Shown piece after piece: positions 22,804 through 31,857 of a stretch of DNA of 39,132 nt. Source of the stretch: DASPOF01 sp035626155 (GTDB lineage Bacteria > Desulfobacterota > Binatia > Binatales > Binataceae); contig DASPOF010000003.1 in NCBI GenBank assembly GCA_035626155.1, forward strand, positions 1 to 39,132. Direction: 5' to 3'. The translations under genes and the position numbers were made by a program. The number at the start of each line of letters is the position of its first letter. Within the stretch, counting starts at the first letter, position 1. Under the pieces are notes generated by a model. That model saw only the letters and a program-made list of their open reading frames with translations, made no database searches and was not told the DNA's origin.

Positions 22804-25758
22804 CTATTTCTTCGGCGCGACTCCGGTACAGCTCAGTCTTACAGTCTGCGGCGAGCCAACCCCGTTGTCGGTGACCGTCAGCATCCCCGAATACTTACCC
22901 GCACCCGGCGGGTCGCACGTTATCTGAACCTGGCAGCTTTCCCCTGGAGCGAGCGTGGCGCATGAATTCGTTTGCGCAAATGGCGGGTCCAGCGTCGCGG
23001 ACACCGCCTCGATTATTACCGGTAATGCCTTCTTGCCGGAGCCCGCATTCTTGACCGTCACCGTGGAGGTTTTGCTCGTCGTGTTCTCGGTGACCTTCTT
23101 GAAGTTCACGCTCTTAGGACTAACCGTGACTTTCTCGCTCACTGCCGTGGGTGTCGCTGTCGGCGTCGGAGTGGCGGTCGCCGTTGCGGTGGTGGTTGCA
23201 GTCGGGGTCGCAGTGGCGGTTACAGTTGCAGTCGCGGTTGCTGTCGCGGTCGCAGTTGCGGTCGTAGTCGCAGATGCGGTCGGAGTTGCGCTTTGAGTCG
23301 GCGTTGGCGTCGCAGTCGAGCTCGAAGTCGCGGTGGCGGTAGGCGTGACCGTGCTAGTCGGGGTCGCACTGCGAGTCGCGGTCGCGGTAGGCGTCACCGC
23401 TGTCGGGGTAGCGGTAGGCGTGGCCGATGTCGCGGTCGCGGTCGCCGTGGCGGTTGCGCTTCGAGTTGCTGTCGCGGTTGCGGTTGCGGTCGCCGTGGGA
23501 GTCGCGGTCGGAGTGGGCACCGGAGAGCTGCCGAATGCCATCGCAAGGTTGTATGCATTGACGGTCCCGATTCCCGTCGCAAAGTCCCATCCGGGGCCTG
23601 CCACATAGACCGGCTGGTACGCACCGTCGGATGTCGAGAGTACACCGATGTCGTACGCCGGCAGGCCGCCGCCGTAACAGTCTGGGTAGCTGATATAGCA
23701 GGGCTGATCCGTGTCGCCTTGGGTCACATCGCGAAAGATGCACGAACCGCTCACGGCGTTGCCGAGCGACGCGTTGCAGTTCGCGCTGCCGCTCGCGCCA
23801 TATTCGGTACGGGCAAGCGAATAGTAAACGGGATTTGGATTGCCTTGACGACCCCCCGCCTTCTGGTCCACCAGCGCCTGAATGCCCGCCATGATCGGCG
23901 ATGCGTACGACGTCCCGCCATCGCAGAGCCACGACGTGGGATCGTCCGCCGCGCAGGCGCTGTAAAAGGAATCGCAAGTGACGTAGCAGTGTCCCCATGT
24001 TTGGTACGCGGCGGCGAACAGCGAGACGTCGGGAAGATCGCGCACGCCGTCGCTCGGGTTGCCGAAAACCGCCTGCCACGAGGGCTTGGGCCATCCCGCG
24101 CAGGTCCCGCCCACGAAGGGGCTGTCAGATGGGTCACCGGTTCCGCAGCTACTCGGGCCACCTCCTCCGGCGAGGAGTTGCACCAGGCGGTCGTTCTCCG
24201 CGGTTTCGGAGTTGCACAGACCGCTTGAGCCGTAGGTTGTGGAAAACTTCAAGTAATCAGCGATGAGTTCGCTGGCGCACGATTCATTCCACGGAATTTC
24301 CGGGATGTAGGAGAGCGCCGAACCGTAGTTGGTCCCGTTCGATGCGCTCCAGTAAGTGCTGTTCGAACCGGAATACGTGTCGCTGAAATCCGTACCGCCG
24401 ACCGCCACGTCGTAAACGGTGGACGCGAATCCGCTAACGGCAATGCCGTAGCTTGCTGCCGGCGCTCCCGTTCCCCAATCGGAAGCCGCCGCCCCGCTAT
24501 CGCCGGCTCCAACGAAGACGGAAACGCCTTCTGTTACCGCGCTCTGGTACAACGAATTGACGAACGCATTTCCAGTCGAGCCGAGGTTAGGCTCAGACTC
24601 GAGGTAGCTGATAGAGACGACGGCTGGCGGCGTTGCGCTGCTGAGCACGTTCTGTAGAGCAACGAATCCGCCGAAAGTGGTGGCGGTGTCCGCGCACGAG
24701 GCGTTCTCGATGGTCGCACTGGGCGCGGCGGCGCTCGACCATTCCGCATCCACGATGGCTTCGATCTCGGCGCTATTGACGCCCGGATCGGTACAGGGTG
24801 TCCCTCCGGCAGGCGGCGGTGGTTGGAACTGAATGAATCGTCCAGTTGGGTACGAGCTGGAGAGGCCGAACGCGGCGCGGAAGGTGTCCCAGTCTCCAGG
24901 ACAGCTCCCCGTTGCGACGCCTGTACAACAGGGATTCGGCTTGCCGCTGCCTGTACAAACCGCATTCCCGGGCAAATACACGTCGCTGTCCTGGACCGTC
25001 ACGATGGTAAGGCCCTGGCCGGAGTAACCGGCGGCGAACAGCGGATTCAGATTGTAAATCGTAGCCAGGTCCGCCGGCGCGAGCTGCTCGCAGGGAGCGT
25101 CGAGCGAACCGCACGTATCACCGCCGATAGTGTAATTCGGGCGCGGCACGATCAGCGGATGCGGCCTGAAATCGTGGAGCGATACCACGCCGACAATCGC
25201 AGGCGCGAGCGCGGCTGGAATCTGCGGATCGCTCATGTTGGCGATGTGCCTCCTGCCATCCACATCGAGCCAGTGAATCTCGGTGTGGAACGCCGCGCGC
25301 ACCTGCCCCGCGGTTCCCGAAAAGTCGATCACCATCCCGTTGGGATAGACCGCGCCGGCGACGAACCCGTGCGATCGGAGCCAGCCCGTGATCTTCGCGA
25401 GGTCTTGCTCTGCAAGGCCGTAGCGATTCCCGATCTCCTTTGCGCTCAACCAGTGATGAAAATTTGGCGACTTGGGGTCGGTGAGCTGGTCGATGAACCC
25501 CTCGATCGCGCGCTCCCGATCGGGCGAGCGCCGCAACTGGAGCAGCATGTGATCCATCCGGAACCCGTCAGCGACGCGACCGCGATCGTTGCGCGCATTC
25601 GCTTCGGGACGCGTATTTCCGCCGAGCGTGACGAGCCTGCTCTCGTCAATTGGCCGGGTGATGAGGGCACGCGGTTGCGCAGCGTCCTGGGCGAAAGTGA
25701 CGGCCATCGAGAGGCCGAGCAGCACGGCCGCGATGGCGGCAGCCATTGCAATCCTCAT
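22804..25758 (-). CDS. Secreted S53 peptidase (sedolisin/kumamolisin-like) with repeat stalk and C-terminal beta domain
   Basis: This 984-residue protein has a signal peptide (1-23) and an activation propeptide (about 60-200, with HHWLSAKEIGNRYG and FHTEIHWLDVDGRRHIANMSDPQIP in sections). The catalytic domain carries the Ser-Glu-Asp triad typical of sedolisins: Glu333 and Asp337 (EAIVD), Asp420 in GAGDSGA (oxyanion) and Ser617 in DGGTSYASP. Sedolisins are acid-active endopeptidases. Residues about 747-872 are a Thr/Ala/Pro repeat stalk, followed by an immunoglobulin-like domain (VSPKSVNFKKV ... GESCQVQITCDPPGAGKYSG in sections) of the ASPM-SPD2-Hydin type. AGGGGGAT lies six bases before the ATG. 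It is likely cell-surface or secreted, and its upstream end faces tRNA-Arg. Confidence 0.9.
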   Translation of the reverse strand: MRIAMAAAIAAVLLGLSMAVTFAQDAAQPRALITRPIDESRLVTLGGNTRPEANARNDRGRVADGFRMDHMLLQLRRSPDRERAIEGFIDQLTDPKSPNFHHWLSAKEIGNRYGLAEQDLAKITGWLRSHGFVAGAVYPNGMVIDFSGTAGQVRAAFHTEIHWLDVDGRRHIANMSDPQIPAALAPAIVGVVSLHDFRPHPLIVPRPNYTIGGDTCGSLDAPCEQLAPADLATIYNLNPLFAAGYSGQGLTIVTVQDSDVYLPGNAVCTGSGKPNPCCTGVATGSCPGDWDTFRAAFGLSSSYPTGRFIQFQPPPPAGGTPCTDPGVNSAEIEAIVDAEWSSAAAPSATIENASCADTATTFGGFVALQNVLSSATPPAVVSISYLESEPNLGSTGNAFVNSLYQSAVTEGVSVFVGAGDSGAAASDWGTGAPAASYGIAVSGFASTVYDVAVGGTDFSDTYSGSNSTYWSASNGTNYGSALSYIPEIPWNESCASELIADYLKFSTTYGSSGLCNSETAENDRLVQLLAGGGGPSSCGTGDPSDSPFVGGTCAGWPKPSWQAVFGNPSDGVRDLPDVSLFAAAYQTWGHCYVTCDSFYSACAADDPTSWLCDGGTSYASPIMAGIQALVDQKAGGRQGNPNPVYYSLARTEYGASGSANCNASLGNAVSGSCIFRDVTQGDTDQPCYISYPDCYGGGLPAYDIGVLSTSDGAYQPVYVAGPGWDFATGIGTVNAYNLAMAFGSSPVPTPTATPTATATATATATRSATATATATATSATPTATPTAVTPTATATRSATPTSTVTPTATATSSSTATPTPTQSATPTASATTTATATATATATATVTATATPTATTTATATATPTPTATPTAVSEKVTVSPKSVNFKKVTENTTSKTSTVTVKNAGSGKKALPVIIEAVSATLDPPFAQTNSCATLAPGESCQVQITCDPPGAGKYSGMLTVTDNGVGSPQTVRLSCTGVAPKK
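23145..23520 (-). repeat. Degenerate hexanucleotide repeat tract encoding a Thr/Ala/Pro stalk
   Basis: The tract is built from imperfect 6-base units (on the plus strand GTCGCG, GTTGCG, GTGGCG and relatives), giving alternating Ala-Thr and Pro-Thr. It lies in frame inside the sedolisin gene between the catalytic and C-terminal domains. Such tracts change length by slippage; unit changes stay in frame because the unit is two codons. Confidence 0.8.
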
Positions 25759-25895
25759 CGCGATCCCCCTGGCCTCGGAAAAAATGGCCTGGCCGGTAAA
25801 TGCTCCGCAGCGGTGAGACGTAGGGCGGTTAACTAACCTGAAGATGGCTAACGCTGGCCGACGCCATGCAACTCTGCGCTACAGCCTGATTTTAT

Positions 25896-25972
25896 TGGCG
25901 CGCCCGAAGGGAGTCGAACCCCCAACCCTCGGATCCGAAGTCCGATGCTCTGTCCAGTTGAGCTACGGGCGC
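25896..25972 (-). tRNA. tRNA-Arg (anticodon TCG), CCA encoded
   Basis: Read on the minus strand from 25972, the acceptor stem is GCGCCCG with CGGGCGC. The D arm is GCTC/GAGC, and the anticodon stem is TCGGA/TCCGA with loop CTTCGGA, so the anticodon is TCG (Arg CGA codon). The T arm is GGGGG/CCCTT (two G-U pairs) with loop TTCGACT. Discriminator G and CCA are encoded at the 3' end (25896-25899). Confidence 0.95.
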
Positions 25973-26042
25973 GCGGGTCTGAATTCCTGAATAGTTTTCG
26001 CCTGAACGCTTTCCAACGCAAGGTGCGGGAAGCGCGGGCGTG

Positions 26043-26077
26043 CGCGAGAGCCTCCGGCATAGTCGAAGGCTCTCGCG
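26043..26077. terminator. Possible hairpin terminator downstream of amtB
   Basis: CGCGAGAGCCT (26043-26053) is the exact reverse complement of AGGCTCTCGCG (26067-26077), with a 13-base loop. It lies between amtB and tRNA-Arg, both on the minus strand. No T-run follows, so termination is possible but unproven. No gene is seen in the rest of this 232-bp gap. Confidence 0.4.
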
Positions 26078-26204
26078 GCAATTCCCGCGATGATCGCGAT
26101 TTGAACCTGCGCTCGAACTAGCGCAGGACCCCTGCGATTCTCCTCGGGCGCACACGGCCCCCGAAATTTGCCGCCGCGTACTCCCCTCGCGATCGTAGGC
26201 CGGC

Positions 26205-27545
26205 TCACGCCTCGAAGGCGTAGGCGGCTTCCTCGTGTTCGCTCAGGTCGAGACCAGCGGTCTCGTCCCCGTCCGTGACTCGCAGGCCGACGGTCGCATC
26301 CACGATCTTGAGCAGCACCAGGCTGCCAACGAACGCAAACGCGATCGTGGCTCCGACCGCGATCACCTGGACCACGACCTGCCCCGGATGTCCGTAGAGC
26401 AGGCCGTCGGCGCCTGCGGAATTGACCGCGACGCTCGCGAAGATTCCGGTTGCGATCGCGCCCCAGGTCCCTCCGGCGCCGTGGACGCCGACCACGTCGA
26501 GCGCATCATCGTAGCCGAACAGCGCCTTGAGCCGCACGGCAAAATAGCAAAGCACACCCGCCACACCCCCGATCGCCAGCGCTGCCAGCGGTCCGACAAA
26601 TCCCGAGGCGGGCGTGATCGCGACCAGCCCGGCCACCGCGCCGCTTGCCGCGCCGAGCACGGTCGGCTTTCCAGCCTTCCACCATTCAGCAAGCACCCAG
26701 GTGAGCGCCGCCGCGGATGCCCCGATATGGGTCGCGACGAACGCCGATACGGCAAGCCCGTTTGCGCCGAGCGCGCTACCAGCATTGAACCCGAACCATC
26801 CCGCCCACAGCAGCCCCGCCCCGGCCAGCGTGAGCGTCAGATTATGCGGCGGCATCGGCTCGCGCGGATATCCTAACCGCTTGCCGATCACGATCGCCGC
26901 CGCGAGCGCCGAGACTCCCGATGAGATGTGCACCACGGTACCGCCGGCGAAGTCGAGAGCGCCGAGATTGTGGATCCACCCCCCGTCGCCCCATACCCAG
27001 TGCGCGATCGGATCATAAATCAACGTGGTCCAGAGCAGGCTGAAGAGCAGAAAGCCGCGAAATGTGATCCGCTCCGCGAATGCCCCGGTGATCAGCGCGG
27101 GCGTGATCACTGCGAACATGCACTGAAAGACCATGTAGGCCTGATGCGGAATCGTCGCGGAGTAGGCCGCGTACGGCTCGCTCGCGCTCACGCCGCTCAG
27201 CCCGAACCATCCGAAGCCTCCCGTCAGGCCGCCGTGGGTGGGCGAGAAGGCGATGCTGTAGCCGATGAGAATCCACTGCACGGAAACCATCGCCGCCATG
27301 ATGAAACTGTGCATCAGGGTGGAAAGCACGTTCTTGCGCCGCACCATCCCGCCGTAGAACAGCGCGAGCCCCGGCGCGGTCATCATCAGGACCAGCGCCG
27401 ACGACGTTAGCACCCAGGCCGTGTCCGCGCCGCTGATTTTGGGCGCGGCCGGGATTTCGGCGAAAGCCGGCGCTGCGGATGCGAGCGCGCCGCCTGCGGC
27501 AATCGCCAGGCAAAGCGCGGCCCTGCGCAATCGAATCTGACGCAT
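26205..27545 (-). CDS. amtB: Ammonium transporter (Amt/MEP/Rh family)
   Basis: This 446-residue inner-membrane channel has a cleavable signal peptide (residues about 1-29, ending APAFAE) and eleven transmembrane segments, conducting ammonium as NH3/NH4+. Family landmarks are present: the LALFYGGMVRRKNVLS entry region, IPHQAYMVFQCMFAVITPALITGAFAER (conserved His and gating Phe in sections), YDPIAHWVWGDGGW, and GVHGAGGTWG with the second pore His. The C-terminal tail (LRVTDGDETAGLDLSEHEEAAY) is the site where PII proteins bind. GGAGGGAGG precedes the ATG. It lies 49 bases after the PII gene on the same strand, the standard glnK-amtB operon. Confidence 0.95.
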   Translation of the reverse strand: MRQIRLRRAALCLAIAAGGALASAAPAFAEIPAAPKISGADTAWVLTSSALVLMMTAPGLALFYGGMVRRKNVLSTLMHSFIMAAMVSVQWILIGYSIAFSPTHGGLTGGFGWFGLSGVSASEPYAAYSATIPHQAYMVFQCMFAVITPALITGAFAERITFRGFLLFSLLWTTLIYDPIAHWVWGDGGWIHNLGALDFAGGTVVHISSGVSALAAAIVIGKRLGYPREPMPPHNLTLTLAGAGLLWAGWFGFNAGSALGANGLAVSAFVATHIGASAAALTWVLAEWWKAGKPTVLGAASGAVAGLVAITPASGFVGPLAALAIGGVAGVLCYFAVRLKALFGYDDALDVVGVHGAGGTWGAIATGIFASVAVNSAGADGLLYGHPGQVVVQVIAVGATIAFAFVGSLVLLKIVDATVGLRVTDGDETAGLDLSEHEEAAYAFEA

Positions 27546-27594
27546 CGTGAATTCCTCCCTCCGTTATCGAACAAGCCCCCGTTAGCTTTCGAAT

Positions 27595-27933
27595 CTAAAT
27601 CGCACTCGCCCCGCGCTCGCCGGTGCGGATGCGCACTACTTCTTCCATCGGCATGACGAAAATCTTGCCGTCGCCGATTCTGCCCGTGCGCGCCGAGCGC
27701 TCGATCGTCTCGACCAACTGATTAACTGTTTCGTCCGGGACGATAATTTCGAGCTTCACCTTGGGCAGGAAATCCACCACGTACTCCGCCCCGCGGTAAA
27801 GCTCGGTGTGTCCCTTCTGCCGGCCAAACCCCTTCACCTCGCTGACGGTCATCCCCTGCACCCCGATCTTCGACAGCGCTTCCTTCACCTCATCGAGCTT
27901 GAACGGCTTGATGATCGCCTCCACCTTCTTCAT
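27595..27933 (-). CDS. glnK: Nitrogen regulatory PII protein (GlnK/GlnB)
   Basis: This 112-residue trimeric signalling protein senses 2-oxoglutarate and ATP/ADP. It has the N-terminal MKKVEAIIKPFKLDEVKEAL, the T-loop with the uridylylation site Tyr51 (GHTELYRGAEYVVDF) and the C-terminal signature RIGDGKIFV and RIRTGERG. Linkage to amtB favours GlnK over GlnB. Its likely job is to block AmtB when ammonium is plentiful. GAGGAG lies about eight bases before the ATG. Nitrogen-limited transcription from upstream is expected, but no convincing -24/-12 promoter was found. Confidence 0.95.
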   Translation of the reverse strand: MKKVEAIIKPFKLDEVKEALSKIGVQGMTVSEVKGFGRQKGHTELYRGAEYVVDFLPKVKLEIIVPDETVNQLVETIERSARTGRIGDGKIFVMPMEEVVRIRTGERGASAI

Positions 27934-28418
27934 GGGCTTTCTCCTCTTGACCTTTCCTCATCCGGACCGTGGACCGCTCCCAAGAGCCTCCATCCACGGC
28001 CCTTTGGCATGTATGAACGATGGGGCGAACCCACGGGGCCGGTGATCCGTTCTCCGCTCAATCGGCGCGCCTCATCTGTCCGTCGAATTCCTGAACGGAC
28101 TCCGCCACGCAACGCGGGTGCTTTCGCGGTGCAGGCCGACCGCGCTCGGTCAGCCATCCGGGCAACCTCACTTAGCATTGCATTGACCTCGTTGGCAACG
28201 CGCGGGTCGCCGCTAAAATCAGGCCTATAGACCTTGATCGCATAGGGCCCCTCGCATGGGTCGATTCACGCGCCAGAGCGCCTTGCCGACGTTGTCTTCG
28301 ACCGTTGGCAATTGCGCTGGCAGACGGCTTTGATGGCAAAGGGGCGACTTGTTTTAGATACTGAAGCAGGCAAAGGATCGGTTGTTTAAGCCACCGGCAA
28401 GGGGTAACAGCAAATTTC
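27934..28418. other. Divergent intergenic region between glnK and the acyl-CoA carboxylase gene
   Basis: This 485-base stretch holds the promoters of two divergent units. No protein-coding frame is supported. For the carboxylase, TTGATG (28330-28335) and TTAGAT (28354-28359) at 18-base spacing are a weak sigma-70-like pair. For glnK, a minus-strand GCAC-N5-TTGC at 28109-28121 resembles a -24/-12 promoter but lacks the GG of the -24 element. Both are tentative. Confidence 0.35.
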
Positions 28419-31400
28419 ATGATTCCGACGCGTCTTCTGGTCGCTAACCGGGGCGAAATCGCCATTCGCATCATGCGCGCCGCGGCCGAGCTGGGCATTC
28501 GCACGGTCGCGGTCTACTCCGAGGACGACGCCTACTCGCTGCACACGCGAAAGGCCGATGAGGCCCGGGCGCTGCGAGGCACTGGCGCGAAAGCCTACCT
28601 CGACGCTGAGCAAATTCTGGCGGTGGCCCGCGATGCGGGCTGCGACGCGATTCATCCCGGCTACGGCTTTCTGAGCGAGAACGCATCGTTCGCGCGCCGC
28701 TCGGCCGAGGAGGGTATCAAGTTCGTCGGGCCGCGCCCGGAGATGCTCGCGTTGTTTGGCGACAAGGTGAAGGCGCGCGCATTGGCGGAACGCTGCGGGG
28801 TACCGGTGCTGCCGGGCACTGCGGGGCCGACCAGTCTCGATGATGCGCGCGAGTTTCTGTCGCTGCTCGGCGGTTCGATGATGATCAAGGCGGTCGCCGG
28901 AGGTGGCGGCCGCGGGATGCGCGCCGTGCATCGCCTCGACGAGGTCGAGGAGGCATACAAGCGCTGCCAATCCGAGGCCAAAGCGGCGTTCGGCAACGGC
29001 GACGTGTATGTCGAGCAATTGCTGCCGCGCGCCCGCCATGTCGAAGTGCAGATAATCGGCGACGGCTCGGGCAACGTGAGCCATCTGTGGGAGCGCGAAT
29101 GCAGCATCCAGCGCCACCATCAGAAACTCGTCGAGGTCGCCCCGAGCCCGTTACTCCCGCAATCGCTGCGCGCGCGGCTCACCGCGGCCGCCGTGCGGCT
29201 TGCCGAGGAGGTTCACTACGACAATCTCGGCACCTTCGAATTTCTCCTCGAGCCGATCGCCGGGGAAAGCGAGGCGTCATTCGCGTTCATCGAGACGAAT
29301 CCCCGGCTGCAAGTCGAGCACACGGTGTCGGAAGAGGTTACGGGCATCGATATCGTGAAGGCCCAGTTGCAGCTTGCCGCGGGACGATCGCTCAAGGAAC
29401 TCGGGCTCACGCAAGCCGAGGTGCCAGCGCCGCGCGGCTTTGCGATGCAGGCTCGGATCAACATGGAGTCGATGGGTGCTGACGGCGCCGCCAGGCCATC
29501 GGGCGGAACGCTGACCGTGTTCGAGCCGCCCTCGGGACCCGGCCTTCGCACCGACTCATTCGCGTACGCGGGCTACACGACCAATCCAAGCTTCGATTCG
29601 CTGCTGGCCAAGCTGATCGCGCACTCGCCGTCATCGGAATTCGCCGACGTGGTAAGCAAGCTCTATCGCGCGCTGTGCGAATTCCGGATCGAGGGCGTAT
29701 CCACCAACGTCGGATTTCTGCAGAATCTCCTGCGCCATCCCGAATTCGTGGCGAATCGCGTGCACACGCGGTTCGTCGAGGAGCACATCGCGCAACTGAC
29801 CGCCGCCGAGAGTCCGGCCCATCGCCGGTTCTTCTTCGATTCCGCTCCTGCTCCGCGCCTTGCCGGCGCCAAGGTGGATGCGAGCGACCCCCTGGCCGTG
29901 CTGCATCACGGCAAGAGCGCCGCCAGCGCGCCCAGCGCGTCAACGACTCCGGCTCCAGGAGCGGCTCTGCCGACGCACGCCATCGCGGGGCCGGAGAACA
30001 CGATCGCGATCAAGGCGCCGATGCAGGGCACGATCGTGTCCGTCGACGTGAGCGAGGGAGACCTCGTGCATCGCGGCCGCCAACTGTTCGTCATGGAAGC
30101 GATGAAGATGGAGCACGTCATCCAGGCGCCGCTAAGCGGATTCGTGCGCAGGATTACGGTGACCCGCGGCGATGCCATCTTCGAGGGCCATCCGCTCGCT
30201 TTCATCGAGGAGGCCGAAGTCGAAGCCGCCGAGACCGCTGCGGAGCAGACCGTCGATCTCGATCGCATCCGCCCCGATCTCGCCGAGGTGCACGAGCGGC
30301 ACGCGATGGGGATGGACGCCGCGCGGCCCGAGGCGGTCGCGCGCCGGCGCAAGACGGGCCAGCGCACCGCGCGCGAGAACGTCGAGGACCTGTGCGACCC
30401 GGGGACCTTCATCGAATACGCTCCGCTGGTGATCGCGGCGCAGCGGCGCCGGCGCTCCCTCGATGACCTGATGAAGAACACGCCTGCGGACGGACTCATC
30501 GCCGGAGTCGGCCAGGTCAACGGCAGCCTGTTCGACGAATCCAGGGCGCGCTGCGCGATCATGTCGTACGACTACACCGTGCTCGCGGGCACCCAGGGCC
30601 AGCAAAACCATCGCAAGAAGGACCGCCTGTTCGAGATCGCCGAAAAATTCCGCCTCCCGGTCGTGTTCTTCACCGAGGGCGGCGGCGGACGCCCGGGCGA
30701 CACCGACAGCATTGGCGTTGGCGGGCTCGACTGCCTGGCCTTCAACTACTGGGCGTCATTGAGCGGACTGGTGCCGCTGGTCGGGATCAACTCGGGCCGA
30801 TGCTTCGCGGGCAACGCCGCATTGCTCGGATGCTGCGATGTGGTGATCGCCACCGCCAACTCGAACATCGGAATGGGCGGTCCGGCGATGATCGAGGGCG
30901 GCGGGCTGGGCGTCTTTCGCCCCGAGGAGGTCGGGCCGATGGACGTGCAGGTGCCCGACGGCGTGGTGGATATCGCGGTGGCGGATGAGGCCGAGGCAGT
31001 GCGAGTCGCGAAGAAATATCTCTCGTACTTCCAGGGACCGCTCAGCAACTGGGAGTGTGCGGACCAGCGGCTGCTGCGCGGGATCATTCCCGAGAACCGG
31101 CTGCGCATTTACGACGTCCGCAAGGTCATCGAGACCATGGCCGACACGGGATCGGTCCTGGAGCTGCGCCGGCAGTTCGGGCTCGGGATGGTGACCGTCC
31201 TGATGCGGATCGAGGGGCGCCCGCTCGGAGTGATCGCCAACAACCCGGTGCATCTGGCGGGCGCGATCGACAGTGCAGGCGCCGACAAGGCGGCCCGCTT
31301 CATGCAACTGTGCGACGGCTTCGACATCCCAATTCTGTTCCTGTGCGATACACCCGGCATCATGGTCGGTCCCGAGGTCGAGAAGACCGCGCTGGTGCGC

Positions 31401-31823
31401 CACGCATCCCGGATGTTCGTGACGGGGGCGAGCATCAGCGTGCCGTTCTTCACGATCGTATTGCGCAAGGGCTACGGTCTGGGCGCGCAAGCGATGGCGG
31501 GGGGAAGTTTCAGGGCGCCGTTTTTCACCGTCTCGTGGCCCACCGGCGAGTTCGGCGGCATGGGGCTGGAAGGCGCGGTGAAGCTCGGCTACCGCAAGGA
31601 ACTCGCGGCGGTAGAGGATTCGACGCAGCGCAAAGCGCTTTATGAGCAGATGGTGAAGCGGGCTTACGAAAACGGCAGAGCCGTCAGCGCTGCATCGCAT
31701 TTCGAGATCGACGACGTGATCGACCCGCTGGAGTCGCGCCGATGGATTCTCACCGCCTTGCGCTCCGCGCCGCCGCGAGCTGAGCGCACCGGCAAGAAGC
31801 GCCCATGCATCGATACGTGGTGA
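28419..31823 (+). CDS. Single-chain acyl-CoA carboxylase (biotin carboxylase, BCCP and carboxyltransferase fused)
   Basis: This 1134-residue cytoplasmic enzyme carboxylates an acyl-CoA using biotin, ATP and bicarbonate. Residues 1 to about 450 are biotin carboxylase (LLVANRGEIAIRIMRAA, HPGYGFLSENASFA, the ATP-grasp loop GGGGRGMR, FIETNPRLQVEHTVSEE). A BCCP domain follows with EAMKM, biotinylated Lys563. Residues about 640-1120 form one carboxyltransferase pair (GGGGRPGDTDS, IGMGGPAMIEGGGLG, CDTPGIMVGPEVEK, GGSFRAPFFTVSWPTGEFGGMGLEGAVKLG). Single-chain long-chain acyl-CoA carboxylases with this domain order are an established family with broad substrates. The acyl group used here is unknown. 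A weak AAGGGG site lies about 12 bases before the ATG. It stands alone with its own promoter region. Confidence 0.9.
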   Translation: MIPTRLLVANRGEIAIRIMRAAAELGIRTVAVYSEDDAYSLHTRKADEARALRGTGAKAYLDAEQILAVARDAGCDAIHPGYGFLSENASFARRSAEEGIKFVGPRPEMLALFGDKVKARALAERCGVPVLPGTAGPTSLDDAREFLSLLGGSMMIKAVAGGGGRGMRAVHRLDEVEEAYKRCQSEAKAAFGNGDVYVEQLLPRARHVEVQIIGDGSGNVSHLWERECSIQRHHQKLVEVAPSPLLPQSLRARLTAAAVRLAEEVHYDNLGTFEFLLEPIAGESEASFAFIETNPRLQVEHTVSEEVTGIDIVKAQLQLAAGRSLKELGLTQAEVPAPRGFAMQARINMESMGADGAARPSGGTLTVFEPPSGPGLRTDSFAYAGYTTNPSFDSLLAKLIAHSPSSEFADVVSKLYRALCEFRIEGVSTNVGFLQNLLRHPEFVANRVHTRFVEEHIAQLTAAESPAHRRFFFDSAPAPRLAGAKVDASDPLAVLHHGKSAASAPSASTTPAPGAALPTHAIAGPENTIAIKAPMQGTIVSVDVSEGDLVHRGRQLFVMEAMKMEHVIQAPLSGFVRRITVTRGDAIFEGHPLAFIEEAEVEAAETAAEQTVDLDRIRPDLAEVHERHAMGMDAARPEAVARRRKTGQRTARENVEDLCDPGTFIEYAPLVIAAQRRRRSLDDLMKNTPADGLIAGVGQVNGSLFDESRARCAIMSYDYTVLAGTQGQQNHRKKDRLFEIAEKFRLPVVFFTEGGGGRPGDTDSIGVGGLDCLAFNYWASLSGLVPLVGINSGRCFAGNAALLGCCDVVIATANSNIGMGGPAMIEGGGLGVFRPEEVGPMDVQVPDGVVDIAVADEAEAVRVAKKYLSYFQGPLSNWECADQRLLRGIIPENRLRIYDVRKVIETMADTGSVLELRRQFGLGMVTVLMRIEGRPLGVIANNPVHLAGAIDSAGADKAARFMQLCDGFDIPILFLCDTPGIMVGPEVEKTALVRHASRMFVTGASISVPFFTIVLRKGYGLGAQAMAGGSFRAPFFTVSWPTGEFGGMGLEGAVKLGYRKELAAVEDSTQRKALYEQMVKRAYENGRAVSAASHFEIDDVIDPLESRRWILTALRSAPPRAERTGKKRPCIDTW

Positions 31824-31829
31824 CTTGAG

Positions 31830-31850
31830 GCGCGCCCATATCAGGCGCGC
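31830..31850. terminator. Hairpin between convergent genes
   Basis: GCGCGCC (31830-31836) and GGCGCGC (31844-31850) form a 7-bp GC stem with a 7-base loop, in the 34-bp gap between the convergent acyl-CoA carboxylase and dihaem cytochrome genes. It may end both transcripts. There is no T-run. Confidence 0.4.
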
Positions 31851-31857
31851 AGCACGG

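Noticed and set aside
22750..22965. Plus-strand frame starting with a Lys/Ala-rich stretch (AKKTAAAPATRAKAAA)
   Set aside because: The first 17 residues look histone-like, but the rest reads antisense through the sedolisin gene's C-terminal domain. There is no ribosome site and no recognisable domain.
28109..28123. Possible sigma-54 (-24/-12) promoter for glnK-amtB on the minus strand
   Set aside because: GCAC-N5-TTGC has the right spacing, but the invariant GG of the -24 element reads AG, and the site is about 180 bases from glnK. It is too weak to call as a feature.
27930..28178. 82-residue minus-strand frame ending at the glnK start
   Set aside because: Its Arg-rich composition shows no domain and it has no ribosome site. 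It looks like a random frame in GC-rich intergenic DNA.
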